Origin: Chitinophagaceae bacterium
Lineage (GTDB): Bacteria; Bacteroidota; Bacteroidia; Chitinophagales; UBA10324
NCBI GenBank assembly: GCA_016717285.1
Contig: JADKFU010000004.1
Coordinates: 186,001 to 250,000, forward strand
DNA length: 64,000 nucleotides
Reading direction: 5' to 3'
Within the stretch, counting starts at the first letter, position 1, and each line of letters opens with the position of its first letter. Positions 17,483 through 27,513 of this stretch are shown here, in pieces. The notes beneath the pieces are model-generated. The model worked only from the letters and a program-made list of their open reading frames with translations. It made no database searches and was not told the DNA's origin. Position numbers and translations under genes: made by a program.

Positions 17483-17687
17483 AAGCCGGATGGAAATCTT
17501 TGTACAATGATAATTATTTTATGCTGATGCAATTTCTGTGTCCTTTTATGTTGTGTTACAAATGTCTCTGAGTTTATTGCCGTGGAAGCACGAAAATGCA
17601 CGGAGAATAACAGGAAACTTAAAATTTGTGTTACATCATCATGATCATGAATTTTTATCCTGATAAGGTGAGTAATTTATTTTTGCT

Positions 17688-18947
17688 TCAATTGTCTTCA
17701 AGATAATCGAGGTCTTTGCCATAGGTTTCTGTTGTTTTCGATACGGCAACTAATGCAAGCAGCAACACCACTCCTCCAACTATTAATGCTGCAGTAATAA
17801 TACTGCCTGAATAACCTTTGATCCAAAGAAAAACAGAGGTCATTGGAACCACCGCGCCACGAACAAAATTAGGCGTAGTGGTAGTTACAGTAGCTCTGAT
17901 ATTGGTACCGAATTGCTCTGAAGCCACTGTCATAAAAACAGACCAGTATCCATTGGCAATACCGAAGAAGAATGTAAAAAAGTAAAACAAAGGCACAGGA
18001 ATTCCTTTCAAAGAAACATATACAAATACGCAAATGGTATCTGCGATCAAAAAATACAATAAGGCACGTTTGCGGCTTTTCAGGTATTGACTCAGCAATC
18101 CACAGATCAACGCGCCGGACGCAGCGCCGGCATAATGGTACATAATGGTATTGGCGCCTGTTACGATTGTTTTGCCTGTAACAGCGTCGATGCCGATACC
18201 AAGTGCCTGCGCATATTCAGGGCCGAAGGTTATGAGTACCGCTATTACAAACCAAATAGGCAATCCAATCACAATTCCTTTCAGGTATTTTGAAAATCTA
18301 TTGCGTTGTGTAAACAGACTCAGGAAATTTCCGCGCCGCACTGTTTCTCTTTTCAATTGATGAAACATTCCTGATTCATACGCGCTGATTCTTAAAATCA
18401 ATAAAGCAATTCCAAGTGCGCCACCAATGTAATAGGCCATTCTCCAATCAAATAATTTAGCGACTAATCCGCCTACTACAGCACCAAAAATTCCAAATGC
18501 AGCCACAATGGTAGTTCCATAACCACGTCGTTCTTTCGTCATCACTTCGGCCACGAGCGTAATGCCCGCACCAAGTTCACCTGCCAAACCTATGCCCGCC
18601 AAAAAACGATAGAGCGCATACATCTCCAGCGATTGCACAGTACCATTAAGAATATTAGCGAGTGAATAAAGAATGATTGATCCGAAGAGAACAGAAAGTC
18701 GTCCGCGTTTATCACCCAAAATTCCCCACAGTATTCCACCGACCAACATACCGGTCATTTGCCAGTTAAGGAGATAGGCACCTATATCAAGCAACTGCTT
18801 ATCATCTGTAAAACCAAGTGCAATCAGGCTCGGTCTTCTCACGATTCCAAATAAAAGCAAGTCATAGATATCTACGAAGTAGCCAAGTGCTGCAATAATT
18901 ACAGCCATGTTGAGCACATTGCTCGAAAGTGTTTTTTTCTCTGTCAT
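17688..18947 (-). CDS. MFS transporter, metabolite:H+ symporter type
   Basis: 419 residues from the ATG starting MTEKKTLSSNVLNMA. The longer frame to 19055 adds 36 residues that do not fit the family. About 12 membrane segments are visible. The A-like motif GILGDKRGRLSVLFGS lies between segments 2 and 3, and RFLAGIGLAGELGAGITLVAEVM near segment 4 is typical of the sugar-porter and metabolite:H+ symporter families. MTKERRGYGTT follows in the expected loop. It sits on the same strand just upstream of glgE (about 205 bp), so it might import a substrate for glucan synthesis, but specificity cannot be read from sequence. Confidence 0.85.
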   Translation of the reverse strand: MTEKKTLSSNVLNMAVIIAALGYFVDIYDLLLFGIVRRPSLIALGFTDDKQLLDIGAYLLNWQMTGMLVGGILWGILGDKRGRLSVLFGSIILYSLANILNGTVQSLEMYALYRFLAGIGLAGELGAGITLVAEVMTKERRGYGTTIVAAFGIFGAVVGGLVAKLFDWRMAYYIGGALGIALLILRISAYESGMFHQLKRETVRRGNFLSLFTQRNRFSKYLKGIVIGLPIWFVIAVLITFGPEYAQALGIGIDAVTGKTIVTGANTIMYHYAGAASGALICGLLSQYLKSRKRALLYFLIADTICVFVYVSLKGIPVPLFYFFTFFFGIANGYWSVFMTVASEQFGTNIRATVTTTTPNFVRGAVVPMTSVFLWIKGYSGSIITAALIVGGVVLLLALVAVSKTTETYGKDLDYLEDN

Positions 18948-19329
18948 ATTTTTTGGGAGCGATAAATATAAAACATGATTGAAACTAAACGGGAGAATTC
19001 GAAATATTGGAGTGAAAATAAAAATGAAATGCATGCAATAGCGCGAAGAACGCAAAGTCAGGCACTTCAGGGTTTATTACGGGTTTTTCGAAAAATAAAG
19101 GAAGGTTCCGCTCGCAAAGGCGCAAAGAGCGCAAAGTCAGGAACCAAAAGGTATTATACAAGCTTTGCGAATATTTACTATGAATAGGGAATACGGATTG
19201 TAACACCTCCATCAAAAAATAATATGCTCGCAAAGGCGCTAAGTTTGCAAAGTCAGGAACCATGAGGCTCTTTACGGGCTTTGCGAAATTGACTATGAAA
19301 GAAATAATCAGGCGCAAATGCTGCAGAAG
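18948..19329. repeat. GCAAAG-rich dispersed repeat cluster
   Basis: Three degenerate copies of a unit with CGCAAAGGCGCAAAGAGCGC and AAAGTCAGGAACC (about 19041, 19111 and 19228), each followed by TTTACGGG/CTTTGCGAA-type sequence. The flanking TTTGCG and CGCAAAG arms could form hairpins. Open frames crossing this stretch are judged spurious. It separates the sprA 3' end from the MFS gene's upstream region. Confidence 0.65.
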
Positions 19330-22300
19330 TTATTGACCGAGGGTAAAGCGGATCGTAACTCCGCCATCGGTATAATGGATTGGATAGGAATTGGAGATTT
19401 TTGGAATGGTGTATCGCTTGTTAAAGAACAACCGGACACTGAGCCTGTTGTTGACCACGTAATCAAATGTTGGAGAAAATGCAAGTGTTTCCATACCTGC
19501 TGTAGCCTGTGCGGGTGTTTCCTGATTCAACTTCTGACTTAGGGTGATGTTATCTCCATAAGAAACATTCATCAGGAAAGTGATGTCATTTTTTAAGCGC
19601 TTCTTTTTACCATTTACTTTGAAAGGCAATGTAGCATTTCGGAATTTGTATCCGAGTCCTATGGTGAATTCCTGAGTTCTTGACTCTGTCAACTGATAAT
19701 CAAGAAAGCTGAAGGAGAGATTGCGGCCTCTCTTGTATTCAAACTTTGTGGTGAGTGAGTTTTTCCAGGTCATATCAATACCAATCAAGGGAGAAAAAAC
19801 TTCAGTGATGGAGATTGCAGGAATATCGTAATAGGAAATGAAATTTCCCGACAGGGAATCAATCTTTGATGGGAATGCAACTTCATCGCCGGTAGCACCA
19901 ACGAAATCGAGGGAGGAAGAAAAAGTAGCAATGGACAGGGTGGAATTATAAGCATGACTGATATTCACGGCGCTCCATATCTTCTTTGCCCATGGAAGTT
20001 TGGTTAGTCCATTATAGGTAACACGCCAGTTGGGCAATGGAAATTTATCCAATGGTAAACCCAGGCCAATCGTATTAGGATCTTTGGCACCATAAGCAGC
20101 AAGGAATGCAGGAATCAGCACATCAGTAGAAAACGGACCATAACCTTTTTGATAGTTTGGTAAAGAATCACTGAATTCGCCAATTGAATTTGGATTTGCA
20201 TCTCCTAACCGGGACGAAATTGTTTCCCTGTACTTTGCAAATTCTTTGAAAGTTTCCGAAAAGGCGTTGGGTTCTAAAGGAACAAAACTCGTTTTGATGG
20301 GAATATAAGAGGAGGTATAGGTTCCAAACTCCATACGGCTCAGGTGTTGAAAATCAGAAATGGAGGTAGGTCGTTTGAAATATTCTGAAATATTATCGGA
20401 AATAGTACGGCTGAAATTGAGATCAATCAACAAATCCTTAAACGGCTCAAGTGTAGCCTTCATACTGGTATTTTTATTACTATTCTGCACAAACATATAA
20501 TTCAGCGTAGTATCAGACGAAATCCATCCTTCATCAGCTTTTTTGTTGAGCCAGGTCGAATCGGGCTGATAACCAAAAATAAATCCCCATCCGGGAGCGC
20601 TCTGACTGAAATCCTGTCCGATAAACCTGGGTTTGAATAAATAACCGGGCAGCACGGTATTGTGGTTTTCCGTGTAATTGAGTGTTACCCGTTTCAGCAT
20701 CAATGGAATCCTGATTGCGTAAGCTTCTATTCCAATAGGTTTGGTTTTGTTGGCCGTTGACTTTTTGGGATCGGTGGCAGGTTTGTCGCCTGAATCTTCC
20801 TCATCCTCCTTATCTTTTGAAGTTTTACTGCCAGGTGCTTTCTTCCTGTTAGGGATGGCAGCGTTGGTATCATATCGCTTCAATAATTTTGATTTGTTGT
20901 AGAGATTTCTAAAATTCATTTCTCCGTTAAAGCTCAGGTTTTGGGTATTGGAAATGGTATTGCCCAACGAACTTGGAATGATCCTGTTAGTTGCGCTATC
21001 AAGCACCAATGGTGCTGTGATCCAGGTGTAATTGGTTCCATAGCGGCCCGTCAATTGCGTCCAGTCGAGGAAAGGAATCTTGCTCAGCGGCACAGTATAA
21101 TTTATATTTCCATTGTGGCTGTAATTCGTTGTTCTGCCGAAATTTTTGATGTTATTGAAGATGGAATCCTTTTCTTCTTTTGTATCAATCAGTCCTTGCG
21201 GCTCATCAATACGGGTGTTGGCCAGTGCATTAAAGTCAAGATTCAATCCTTTTGAAATATCGAACTTCAAACCTTCCGCCCGATCCCACGTGTAGTATTT
21301 ATTGTAAGTCGGAATAATGATTTCATCCTTGGCAATGGGACGCAGGATGGTTTCATTAAACTGTCTGTCCATTGCTGTACGGAAAGTGAGATTAGTGGGC
21401 AGAAAATTCAGGTTGAAATCGCGGACAATCTTAAGGTACTTATTTTTTGAAGGAATCAGCTTTTCAAAAGGTGTGATGTATCTTGATTTTCCCGGAAAGG
21501 CATAACCTAATTCACCGTGATGCTGCCGCGTAATGTCTGACGAAATGATCGGGCTATGAATCAATGTTCGCGTATAAGCATACGTCAGGTTCCAGTTTTC
21601 AGGTGAATAGATCACGGGTTTGCTTTTTGCATTTTTACCCATGCTCACTTTGCGGACATTTGAGAAGTTGAGACTTCCGATTGAGCGGTACGTTTGTGCA
21701 TTTTTTTTTGCGGCAGTCCGCAGCGTAGGATCATCGATGAGATCCAGTTTTTCTTTCAACAAAATATCATGATCATATGGATCGTACTGTGGTGTGCTAT
21801 TGGCTTTTGATATGCCGGCATACATGGGCAACCGGATGCCCGCATTTTTTGGAAAAAATTTACCCAATTCCAAAACAGTGGCTGCATCATACGATAAGTA
21901 GTCGTCCTTAAATCTTTCGTTGAGCTTTTGCTCGAGCTGACCGTAGCCAATCGTATGCATAGAGCCTGATAAAGTAACTGTTCCAAAATCAGCGAGCCGG
22001 ATGTCTGCGCGGGCAATGGCAGCATAACCTCCCGATTCGTCAAAACCTGTGAGGCGAAGTTCATCGAACCAGAATTCTCCACAAACAGGATTTCCATTAT
22101 CATCAGGCAAACCCTGTTTCGGGTTACGGATTCCAATCATGGCTGTAGCAACAATACCCAGGTCAGGATTTCCCACGACAGTTATTTGTTTTCCATTTCC
22201 AAGTTGCACCACATAAGGAACCGTGAGTGGAATACCGGCAAAATTTCGCGCTTGTTTAGCCTTTACCAGATCATCCAGAGAGATATCAAAATTATTAGAG

Positions 22301-25300
22301 TCCGGCCATATATTGCTGGCAGACTGATCTCCTTCCGTTGAAATAATGAGCGGTACTTCATATTCATAGTAGTTACTGGTAAAATCGCTGCCCAATCTCA
22401 GGAAAGCGGTAACATCGCCGTTACTCAAGGGATCATTGCCTGCCTCTGATTCTGCGTGTACAAACATTTTGAGGTTAAAATATTGCCGCAGATCAAGGTT
22501 GATATTTTTATAAACAGCACGTGCATCACCATTATTAAGGTTGCACACTTCCAAAGACAGTGATTGCTCATTCTGATAGGTTGTACTTACCTGGCCAACA
22601 ATCTGTTCACGCTGAATGCCGGGAGGCAGCACATAGTTGAAAGGCAATTTGCTGGAATTTTCTTCAAGGCTCACGGAGGTTAGGTTGAAAAAAGTGCTCC
22701 CTGAATTATCTCCTGGAAGATATTCGCCCGGTTGTTCGAGAGAAAACAGGTATTTCCGCCATTGGTTACGGATCAATTCCATCCGTGCAAATCGCATGAT
22801 CACGGTTGTGTCGAATCCTGTCATATACATGCGTATGAACCGAATGGATTTAAAATCGGGAATGCTCCCTACTTTTTTATTGTATTCGTTGATCGGAATT
22901 TTAATTTGATACCATCTTTCCTGTCCCGGACTGTAGCCATTCACTGTAGGAACATCATAGGTAACCATATCGGTTACATAATTCTGTCCGATAAGCGATA
23001 GTGATTGCGGGCTTACATGCACTTTATATTGAAAATACTCTTCATTTTCAGTGATGGTATTATCACGGTTCAGATCCTCCGATTCCGGTTCGTTGGTAGC
23101 AGCATAAGAAACTGCCTGATTGCCACTCGATATGGGTGAATTTCCTTCTGTTGCATTGTACCTTGAATAGCGGTCAAGAATACCGGTTTGTGCATCGGTG
23201 TAAAATGGATCGTCGAAGTAGCGATAGTTATCGTTTGACGGATCTGCTGCCGCGACTTCATAAAGGGTAGAGTTGAAGCCGTAAATATTTCCCAGCGCAT
23301 CGAGATAAGACTTGAAAAAGCGTCCCTCATCAATGGTTCTGTTGCCATCAAATCCAACATCCTGATACTGTCGTGCATTAGGATCGTTATCAAATGCCCT
23401 TGTAACCGGTGGCACTTTTGGATTGTATGCCCAGGCACTCTTATTTTCAATTGTGGTATCGCCTGTCGGGGATAACCCGTTTTCATACTGAAATTTTGAA
23501 TCCTTCAACACATCTTCCGATATATTGCCGAGGTTGATGTAGAGATCTCCACCCTCTGTAGCAGAATTTAAGAATGGATCGAGCACCCAAAACTGGATGT
23601 ACTCAATATTTGCTTCTTCAAAATCAGTCTGGTCTATAGATCTCTGAATGCCTCCCCATCTTTTTTCAGGATTTGGAAGTTGAATTTCTCCGTTTGCATC
23701 AACTGTGAGCTGCTGACCTGCACTATCGGTGTCGAAGTTATAAGGTCCGCGCTTGGAGGGTTCAAAGCGTATATCAAAAGTATTTTCATTCTGGTTGAAT
23801 GGCTCATTGCTGTTGTCCTGTTGCGGGAAAATCTCAATGGACTCTACAGGGCGTGAATAAAAGTTATTCTGTTCTTCTCCAATCCCTTTTATGCCATCTG
23901 GTGCGCGTGTTCCCCAAAAGTAGGGATCGATATTATACCATGATAACTTAGCCCTGTTAAAGCCATAGCTAAGGTCATTGATGCGGGTTCCTTCCGGAAA
24001 CAGGCCTCCCTGCGGGTCTTGCGGTGTGCTGGCGAGAGACCAGCTGGCAAACGGAAAACGTAAATCATAAGAAGTTTGTGTTCCTTCAAAATCATCAATG
24101 TAAACAGTTCCTTCATCACCAATAGCATTTGAATGGCCGGGAACAAGCCGTGCTCCCTCGCCCGAAAGCGTAATAGAAGAAACTTCCTTCGTATTGATGA
24201 GTGGAATGGCATTTACCATTTTCGTAAGCCAGGCGGATTCAGAGGTATAGCTTCCGTCAATTCCATAAATGGCATTTGATATCGGATCGTCGCCTGCATT
24301 TAATTTTACCGTGTAAGGGCGTTCCCACAATTTCAGGAAGGTACCTCCAAGCGTAAATTTATCATTGATATAATAATCGAATCGTGCGCCGAACAGGGTT
24401 TTGGTTTGAAAACTGAATAACTCATTGTTTTCAAATGCTACATTGATGGGCACACCGGAATTCAACAGACTTTGGTTCAGGATTTTTACACGACCAAGAT
24501 TATAGTCGACCGTGAAATCCACGTTTTCGGTTAACTTCTGACCACCCGCAGTTACAGTTACCGATCCACTGGGTACATTGAATGCTCCCAAAGAAATTTC
24601 AGAAGAAACACTTGATTTGTAAGACCCTTTGATGGAATAGCGGTTAAACTCCGGAAATTGGTAAGCAATGGTTTTGGTGGAATCATATAGCACCTGATAT
24701 ACGTAGGGCTGCGCTGCAACGGCTGAAGAAAATTTCTTGGCTAAGTCTGATCCAAAGGGTTCCAACACAGGAAAGATCACTTTGCCATTGGCCGGATTAA
24801 TGGTGATGCCATTGATAAAATCGAATACACCATCAGGTTGCGGATCGTTGTTATTATTAAGACGATCCAATCCGAGCACCTGAATCAGAGGTGTTCCATT
24901 AATATTATCAGCAGGCACATATCTTTTTTCGCCTCCTCCGGGATCGAGGTAGTAAACATCGAGGAAAAAATCCTGTGAATTTACCTGATAAGCTCCGAGA
25001 GAATATACGTTTTTCATCATCAGATCCCAGATTGGAAGCTTGGTGCGGGTAGAAGTGCTCTTCAACATTTTTAAGAATAATACAGAAGGCGTGTCTACAT
25101 TGGGAGGAACATCAGCAGCAAATTCTCCCACCTGGTAAACCTGGCCGTTTACTGTATATTGAAAAGCAACACCAAGTACCTCATCAGGATTGAGCTGCTG
25201 ATTCAGCATCAAAAAACCGACACGGGAATCAAAAGTATATTCATTGGGAGCCAGTTTGCGGGCGTATGTTTTCTCAAAATCCTGAATGGGCTGCAGGTTA

Positions 25301-26667
25301 TAGGAAGGCCCTGTTAAGGTCTGCAAGGCAAAATCAAGAGAACGTACTGAAGGATCGTGAGATATAGTAGGATAAAGGTTGTTTGAATTTAAAGCAGGAG
25401 TCAGGTTATTCGCATATGGTAACACATTGTTAGTTGGCGGACCCACGGCAGGCGACGTTGAATAAGGAGATGATTCGCCCAAATCCATAAAAGCAATTAC
25501 ATCACGAACATCTACAGTGGCGCCTGTTTTATTGGTCACCCACACTTCCATTTTATTGATGGTTACCTGGGAGTTTACGATTGGTATTCCGGCAAGTGCT
25601 TCATTATAATGTTGACGGAAATATTGTGAGAGCAGGAAATTTCTGTTTTCATCATACTGATCAGCTGTAATTCGGAATACTTGTGTTTGGGCACCGCCTT
25701 GCACAGTGATATTCTCTGCCTGAGACTGCTGCTGCGAAATCACATTGGTAACAGTAAGCCGGCCGAACTGTAATTGCGTTTTCAATCCGAAGAGGCTCTG
25801 GTTGCCTGTAATCAGTGAGCCCTTCAGCGGAAGCGAAACATTACCCGCTTCAATTTTCTTAATGATTTCATCTTCGTAACCAGTATAATCAAGCTTCACC
25901 TGGTTTTCAAAATTGAAAACTGCACCAGTATTGTAATTCGTCGTTATTTTTAATTTATCACCAATCTTGCCAATCACATTGATCTGAATATTCATATCGA
26001 AATCAAAACCACCCTGGTGACGCTGACTTTTAGTAAGAATGGGATTTAGGATATTCTGATAGTTACCGCCAAAAGTGAGATCGATATTTCCCTGTGGACG
26101 AATGTCTACGGCTGTGCCACCGAATATGCGGTCGAAGATCCGGTTGTTTACGTTCACTTCCGGAATTACGCCTTTTTGTGACAGCGCGGAAGCAGCATTG
26201 CTCCTGTCAAACCAATATTGTTGTTCGGAATTTTTTGACTGATAATCGAGGTATTCCTGAAATGACATGTAGGTTGGATTCCTGAAAAACTGTCCACCGA
26301 TGGTTTCCGTTAAAATATATTGATTGGTTTCGGGATCGTAATCAATGTTCTTCTCAACGATGGATGGATCCTGAAGATCGAAAGCATTGGAGGGTGTAGT
26401 GAGCCAGTCAGTAAACCGGTCATAGATCGGATAGGCAAGATCGATTTGATTGTTATCTTCCGGTGGCGTATCAACCGTAGCTTCCATTGAAACATCAGGA
26501 GTCGCAAGCTGACTTAGGTTGGTTTCTAAAGATTCACTCGTGGCAGTTGATGAATTCAACGGCCATTTCATGCCACCATTTTTCCCAACCGCCGCAATGA
26601 TGGTAAAGGAAACAACAGACGCTACAACCAGGAAAGCACTATTTACTTTGAGATTCAAGCCACGCAA
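19330..26667 (-). CDS. sprA: SprA, outer-membrane translocon of the type IX secretion system
   Basis: 2445 residues, the typical size of SprA. The N-terminus has one hydrophobic segment (FLVVASVVSFTIIAAVG) serving as signal sequence. Diagnostic stretches include VDIRPQGNIDLTFGGNYQN and the nearby TNYNTGAVFNFENQVKLDYTG, GEGARLVPGHSNAIGDEGTVYIDDFEGTQ, and a final barrel strand ending SYPIHYTDGGVTIRFTLGQ. SprA forms a 36-strand pore through which folded cargo with Por sorting tails leaves the cell, and it is also needed for gliding in species that glide. It lies downstream of maeB and ruvA, the same neighbourhood known from flavobacteria. No frameshift is seen. Cargo genes are present elsewhere in the window. 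Confidence 0.97.
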   Translation of the reverse strand: MRGLNLKVNSAFLVVASVVSFTIIAAVGKNGGMKWPLNSSTATSESLETNLSQLATPDVSMEATVDTPPEDNNQIDLAYPIYDRFTDWLTTPSNAFDLQDPSIVEKNIDYDPETNQYILTETIGGQFFRNPTYMSFQEYLDYQSKNSEQQYWFDRSNAASALSQKGVIPEVNVNNRIFDRIFGGTAVDIRPQGNIDLTFGGNYQNILNPILTKSQRHQGGFDFDMNIQINVIGKIGDKLKITTNYNTGAVFNFENQVKLDYTGYEDEIIKKIEAGNVSLPLKGSLITGNQSLFGLKTQLQFGRLTVTNVISQQQSQAENITVQGGAQTQVFRITADQYDENRNFLLSQYFRQHYNEALAGIPIVNSQVTINKMEVWVTNKTGATVDVRDVIAFMDLGESSPYSTSPAVGPPTNNVLPYANNLTPALNSNNLYPTISHDPSVRSLDFALQTLTGPSYNLQPIQDFEKTYARKLAPNEYTFDSRVGFLMLNQQLNPDEVLGVAFQYTVNGQVYQVGEFAADVPPNVDTPSVLFLKMLKSTSTRTKLPIWDLMMKNVYSLGAYQVNSQDFFLDVYYLDPGGGEKRYVPADNINGTPLIQVLGLDRLNNNNDPQPDGVFDFINGITINPANGKVIFPVLEPFGSDLAKKFSSAVAAQPYVYQVLYDSTKTIAYQFPEFNRYSIKGSYKSSVSSEISLGAFNVPSGSVTVTAGGQKLTENVDFTVDYNLGRVKILNQSLLNSGVPINVAFENNELFSFQTKTLFGARFDYYINDKFTLGGTFLKLWERPYTVKLNAGDDPISNAIYGIDGSYTSESAWLTKMVNAIPLINTKEVSSITLSGEGARLVPGHSNAIGDEGTVYIDDFEGTQTSYDLRFPFASWSLASTPQDPQGGLFPEGTRINDLSYGFNRAKLSWYNIDPYFWGTRAPDGIKGIGEEQNNFYSRPVESIEIFPQQDNSNEPFNQNENTFDIRFEPSKRGPYNFDTDSAGQQLTVDANGEIQLPNPEKRWGGIQRSIDQTDFEEANIEYIQFWVLDPFLNSATEGGDLYINLGNISEDVLKDSKFQYENGLSPTGDTTIENKSAWAYNPKVPPVTRAFDNDPNARQYQDVGFDGNRTIDEGRFFKSYLDALGNIYGFNSTLYEVAAADPSNDNYRYFDDPFYTDAQTGILDRYSRYNATEGNSPISSGNQAVSYAATNEPESEDLNRDNTITENEEYFQYKVHVSPQSLSLIGQNYVTDMVTYDVPTVNGYSPGQERWYQIKIPINEYNKKVGSIPDFKSIRFIRMYMTGFDTTVIMRFARMELIRNQWRKYLFSLEQPGEYLPGDNSGSTFFNLTSVSLEENSSKLPFNYVLPPGIQREQIVGQVSTTYQNEQSLSLEVCNLNNGDARAVYKNINLDLRQYFNLKMFVHAESEAGNDPLSNGDVTAFLRLGSDFTSNYYEYEVPLIISTEGDQSASNIWPDSNNFDISLDDLVKAKQARNFAGIPLTVPYVVQLGNGKQITVVGNPDLGIVATAMIGIRNPKQGLPDDNGNPVCGEFWFDELRLTGFDESGGYAAIARADIRLADFGTVTLSGSMHTIGYGQLEQKLNERFKDDYLSYDAATVLELGKFFPKNAGIRLPMYAGISKANSTPQYDPYDHDILLKEKLDLIDDPTLRTAAKKNAQTYRSIGSLNFSNVRKVSMGKNAKSKPVIYSPENWNLTYAYTRTLIHSPIISSDITRQHHGELGYAFPGKSRYITPFEKLIPSKNKYLKIVRDFNLNFLPTNLTFRTAMDRQFNETILRPIAKDEIIIPTYNKYYTWDRAEGLKFDISKGLNLDFNALANTRIDEPQGLIDTKEEKDSIFNNIKNFGRTTNYSHNGNINYTVPLSKIPFLDWTQLTGRYGTNYTWITAPLVLDSATNRIIPSSLGNTISNTQNLSFNGEMNFRNLYNKSKLLKRYDTNAAIPNRKKAPGSKTSKDKEDEEDSGDKPATDPKKSTANKTKPIGIEAYAIRIPLMLKRVTLNYTENHNTVLPGYLFKPRFIGQDFSQSAPGWGFIFGYQPDSTWLNKKADEGWISSDTTLNYMFVQNSNKNTSMKATLEPFKDLLIDLNFSRTISDNISEYFKRPTSISDFQHLSRMEFGTYTSSYIPIKTSFVPLEPNAFSETFKEFAKYRETISSRLGDANPNSIGEFSDSLPNYQKGYGPFSTDVLIPAFLAAYGAKDPNTIGLGLPLDKFPLPNWRVTYNGLTKLPWAKKIWSAVNISHAYNSTLSIATFSSSLDFVGATGDEVAFPSKIDSLSGNFISYYDIPAISITEVFSPLIGIDMTWKNSLTTKFEYKRGRNLSFSFLDYQLTESRTQEFTIGLGYKFRNATLPFKVNGKKKRLKNDITFLMNVSYGDNITLSQKLNQETPAQATAGMETLAFSPTFDYVVNNRLSVRLFFNKRYTIPKISNSYPIHYTDGGVTIRFTLGQ

Positions 26668-26909
26668 TTTTTTAAGCCCTTGATAAAATGGAACGCCGGA
26701 TCACACAGATACATGATTACTGTTACAGGATATGACAGCAAACAAATTGAAAAGTGTTGTTGAACGCATTTATCGGGGGCAAATTGTTAATTTTTGTTTG
26801 AAAAATGAACTACTACACTTCTATGCAAACTTTGGAAGCCTTTATGTGCCCAATCTGATCACACCTTTCACGTTCATACGCTTCCAAAGCTGACTTATAT
26901 GTACCCATT

Positions 26910-27509
26910 TCAGATCGCCTTTAATGTTAGTTTTATCAACTCCTCGGTACTCCGCTCCTCGTTGCTGCCGGACATTACTTTTTGCACCGCTTGTTCTGCC
27001 TGCATCCTTGAAAACCCGAGCATTACGAGCGCAGCTAACGTTTCCTCTTTTACATTATTACCTCCGGGAACGATAGCTGAAGTTGCTGTAAAATTCTTTC
27101 CCAGTTTGTCTTTCAGCTCAAGTATAATCCTCTTGGCTGTTTTCGGACCAATGCCTTTGATGCTCTCCAGCAATTTCACATTATCGGTTACGATTGCCCG
27201 TTGAATTTCCTCAGGTGACATGGCTGATAGGATCATGCGAACAGTGGATGCACCTACACCCGAAATGCCGAGCAACTCAGTAAAAATATGTCGTTCTGAT
27301 TCCTCAAAAAAACCATACAGAGATACTGTAATGGGACTTTGCACACTGCCGCCAAGATGCAAATAGGTATGGAGTTTACAAAATGATTTGTTCTGAATCC
27401 TGGCATAGGTGTTCAATGAAATATTTACAAAATAACCCAGTCCACCGGATTCAATCACTACATGCGTCGGCGTTTTTACAGTTATATTTCCTTGTAAATA
27501 AGCTATCAT
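26910..27509 (-). CDS. ruvA: Holliday junction branch migration complex subunit RuvA
   Basis: 199 residues from the ATG at MIAYLQGNI, the canonical RuvA start. A longer frame to 27533 would overlap maeB. Domain I is the OB-fold (residues 1-65 or so). Two helix-hairpin-helix motifs follow in GISGVGASTVRMILSAM and SIKGIGPKTAKRIILEL. The C-terminal domain III, which contacts RuvB, ends EELIKLTLKAI. RuvA binds four-way junctions and loads RuvB. Only four bases separate its start from the maeB stop, so the two are almost certainly co-transcribed. sprA starts 242 bp downstream. Confidence 0.95.
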   Translation of the reverse strand: MIAYLQGNITVKTPTHVVIESGGLGYFVNISLNTYARIQNKSFCKLHTYLHLGGSVQSPITVSLYGFFEESERHIFTELLGISGVGASTVRMILSAMSPEEIQRAIVTDNVKLLESIKGIGPKTAKRIILELKDKLGKNFTATSAIVPGGNNVKEETLAALVMLGFSRMQAEQAVQKVMSGSNEERSTEELIKLTLKAI

Positions 27510-27513
27510 TCGA

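Noticed and set aside
18985..19317. 110-residue minus-strand reading frame
   Set aside because: It is made of GCAAAG repeat sequence and has no protein-like features.
23889..24212. 107-residue and similar open frames antiparallel or out of frame inside sprA
   Set aside because: Shadows of the long sprA frame, with implausible composition.
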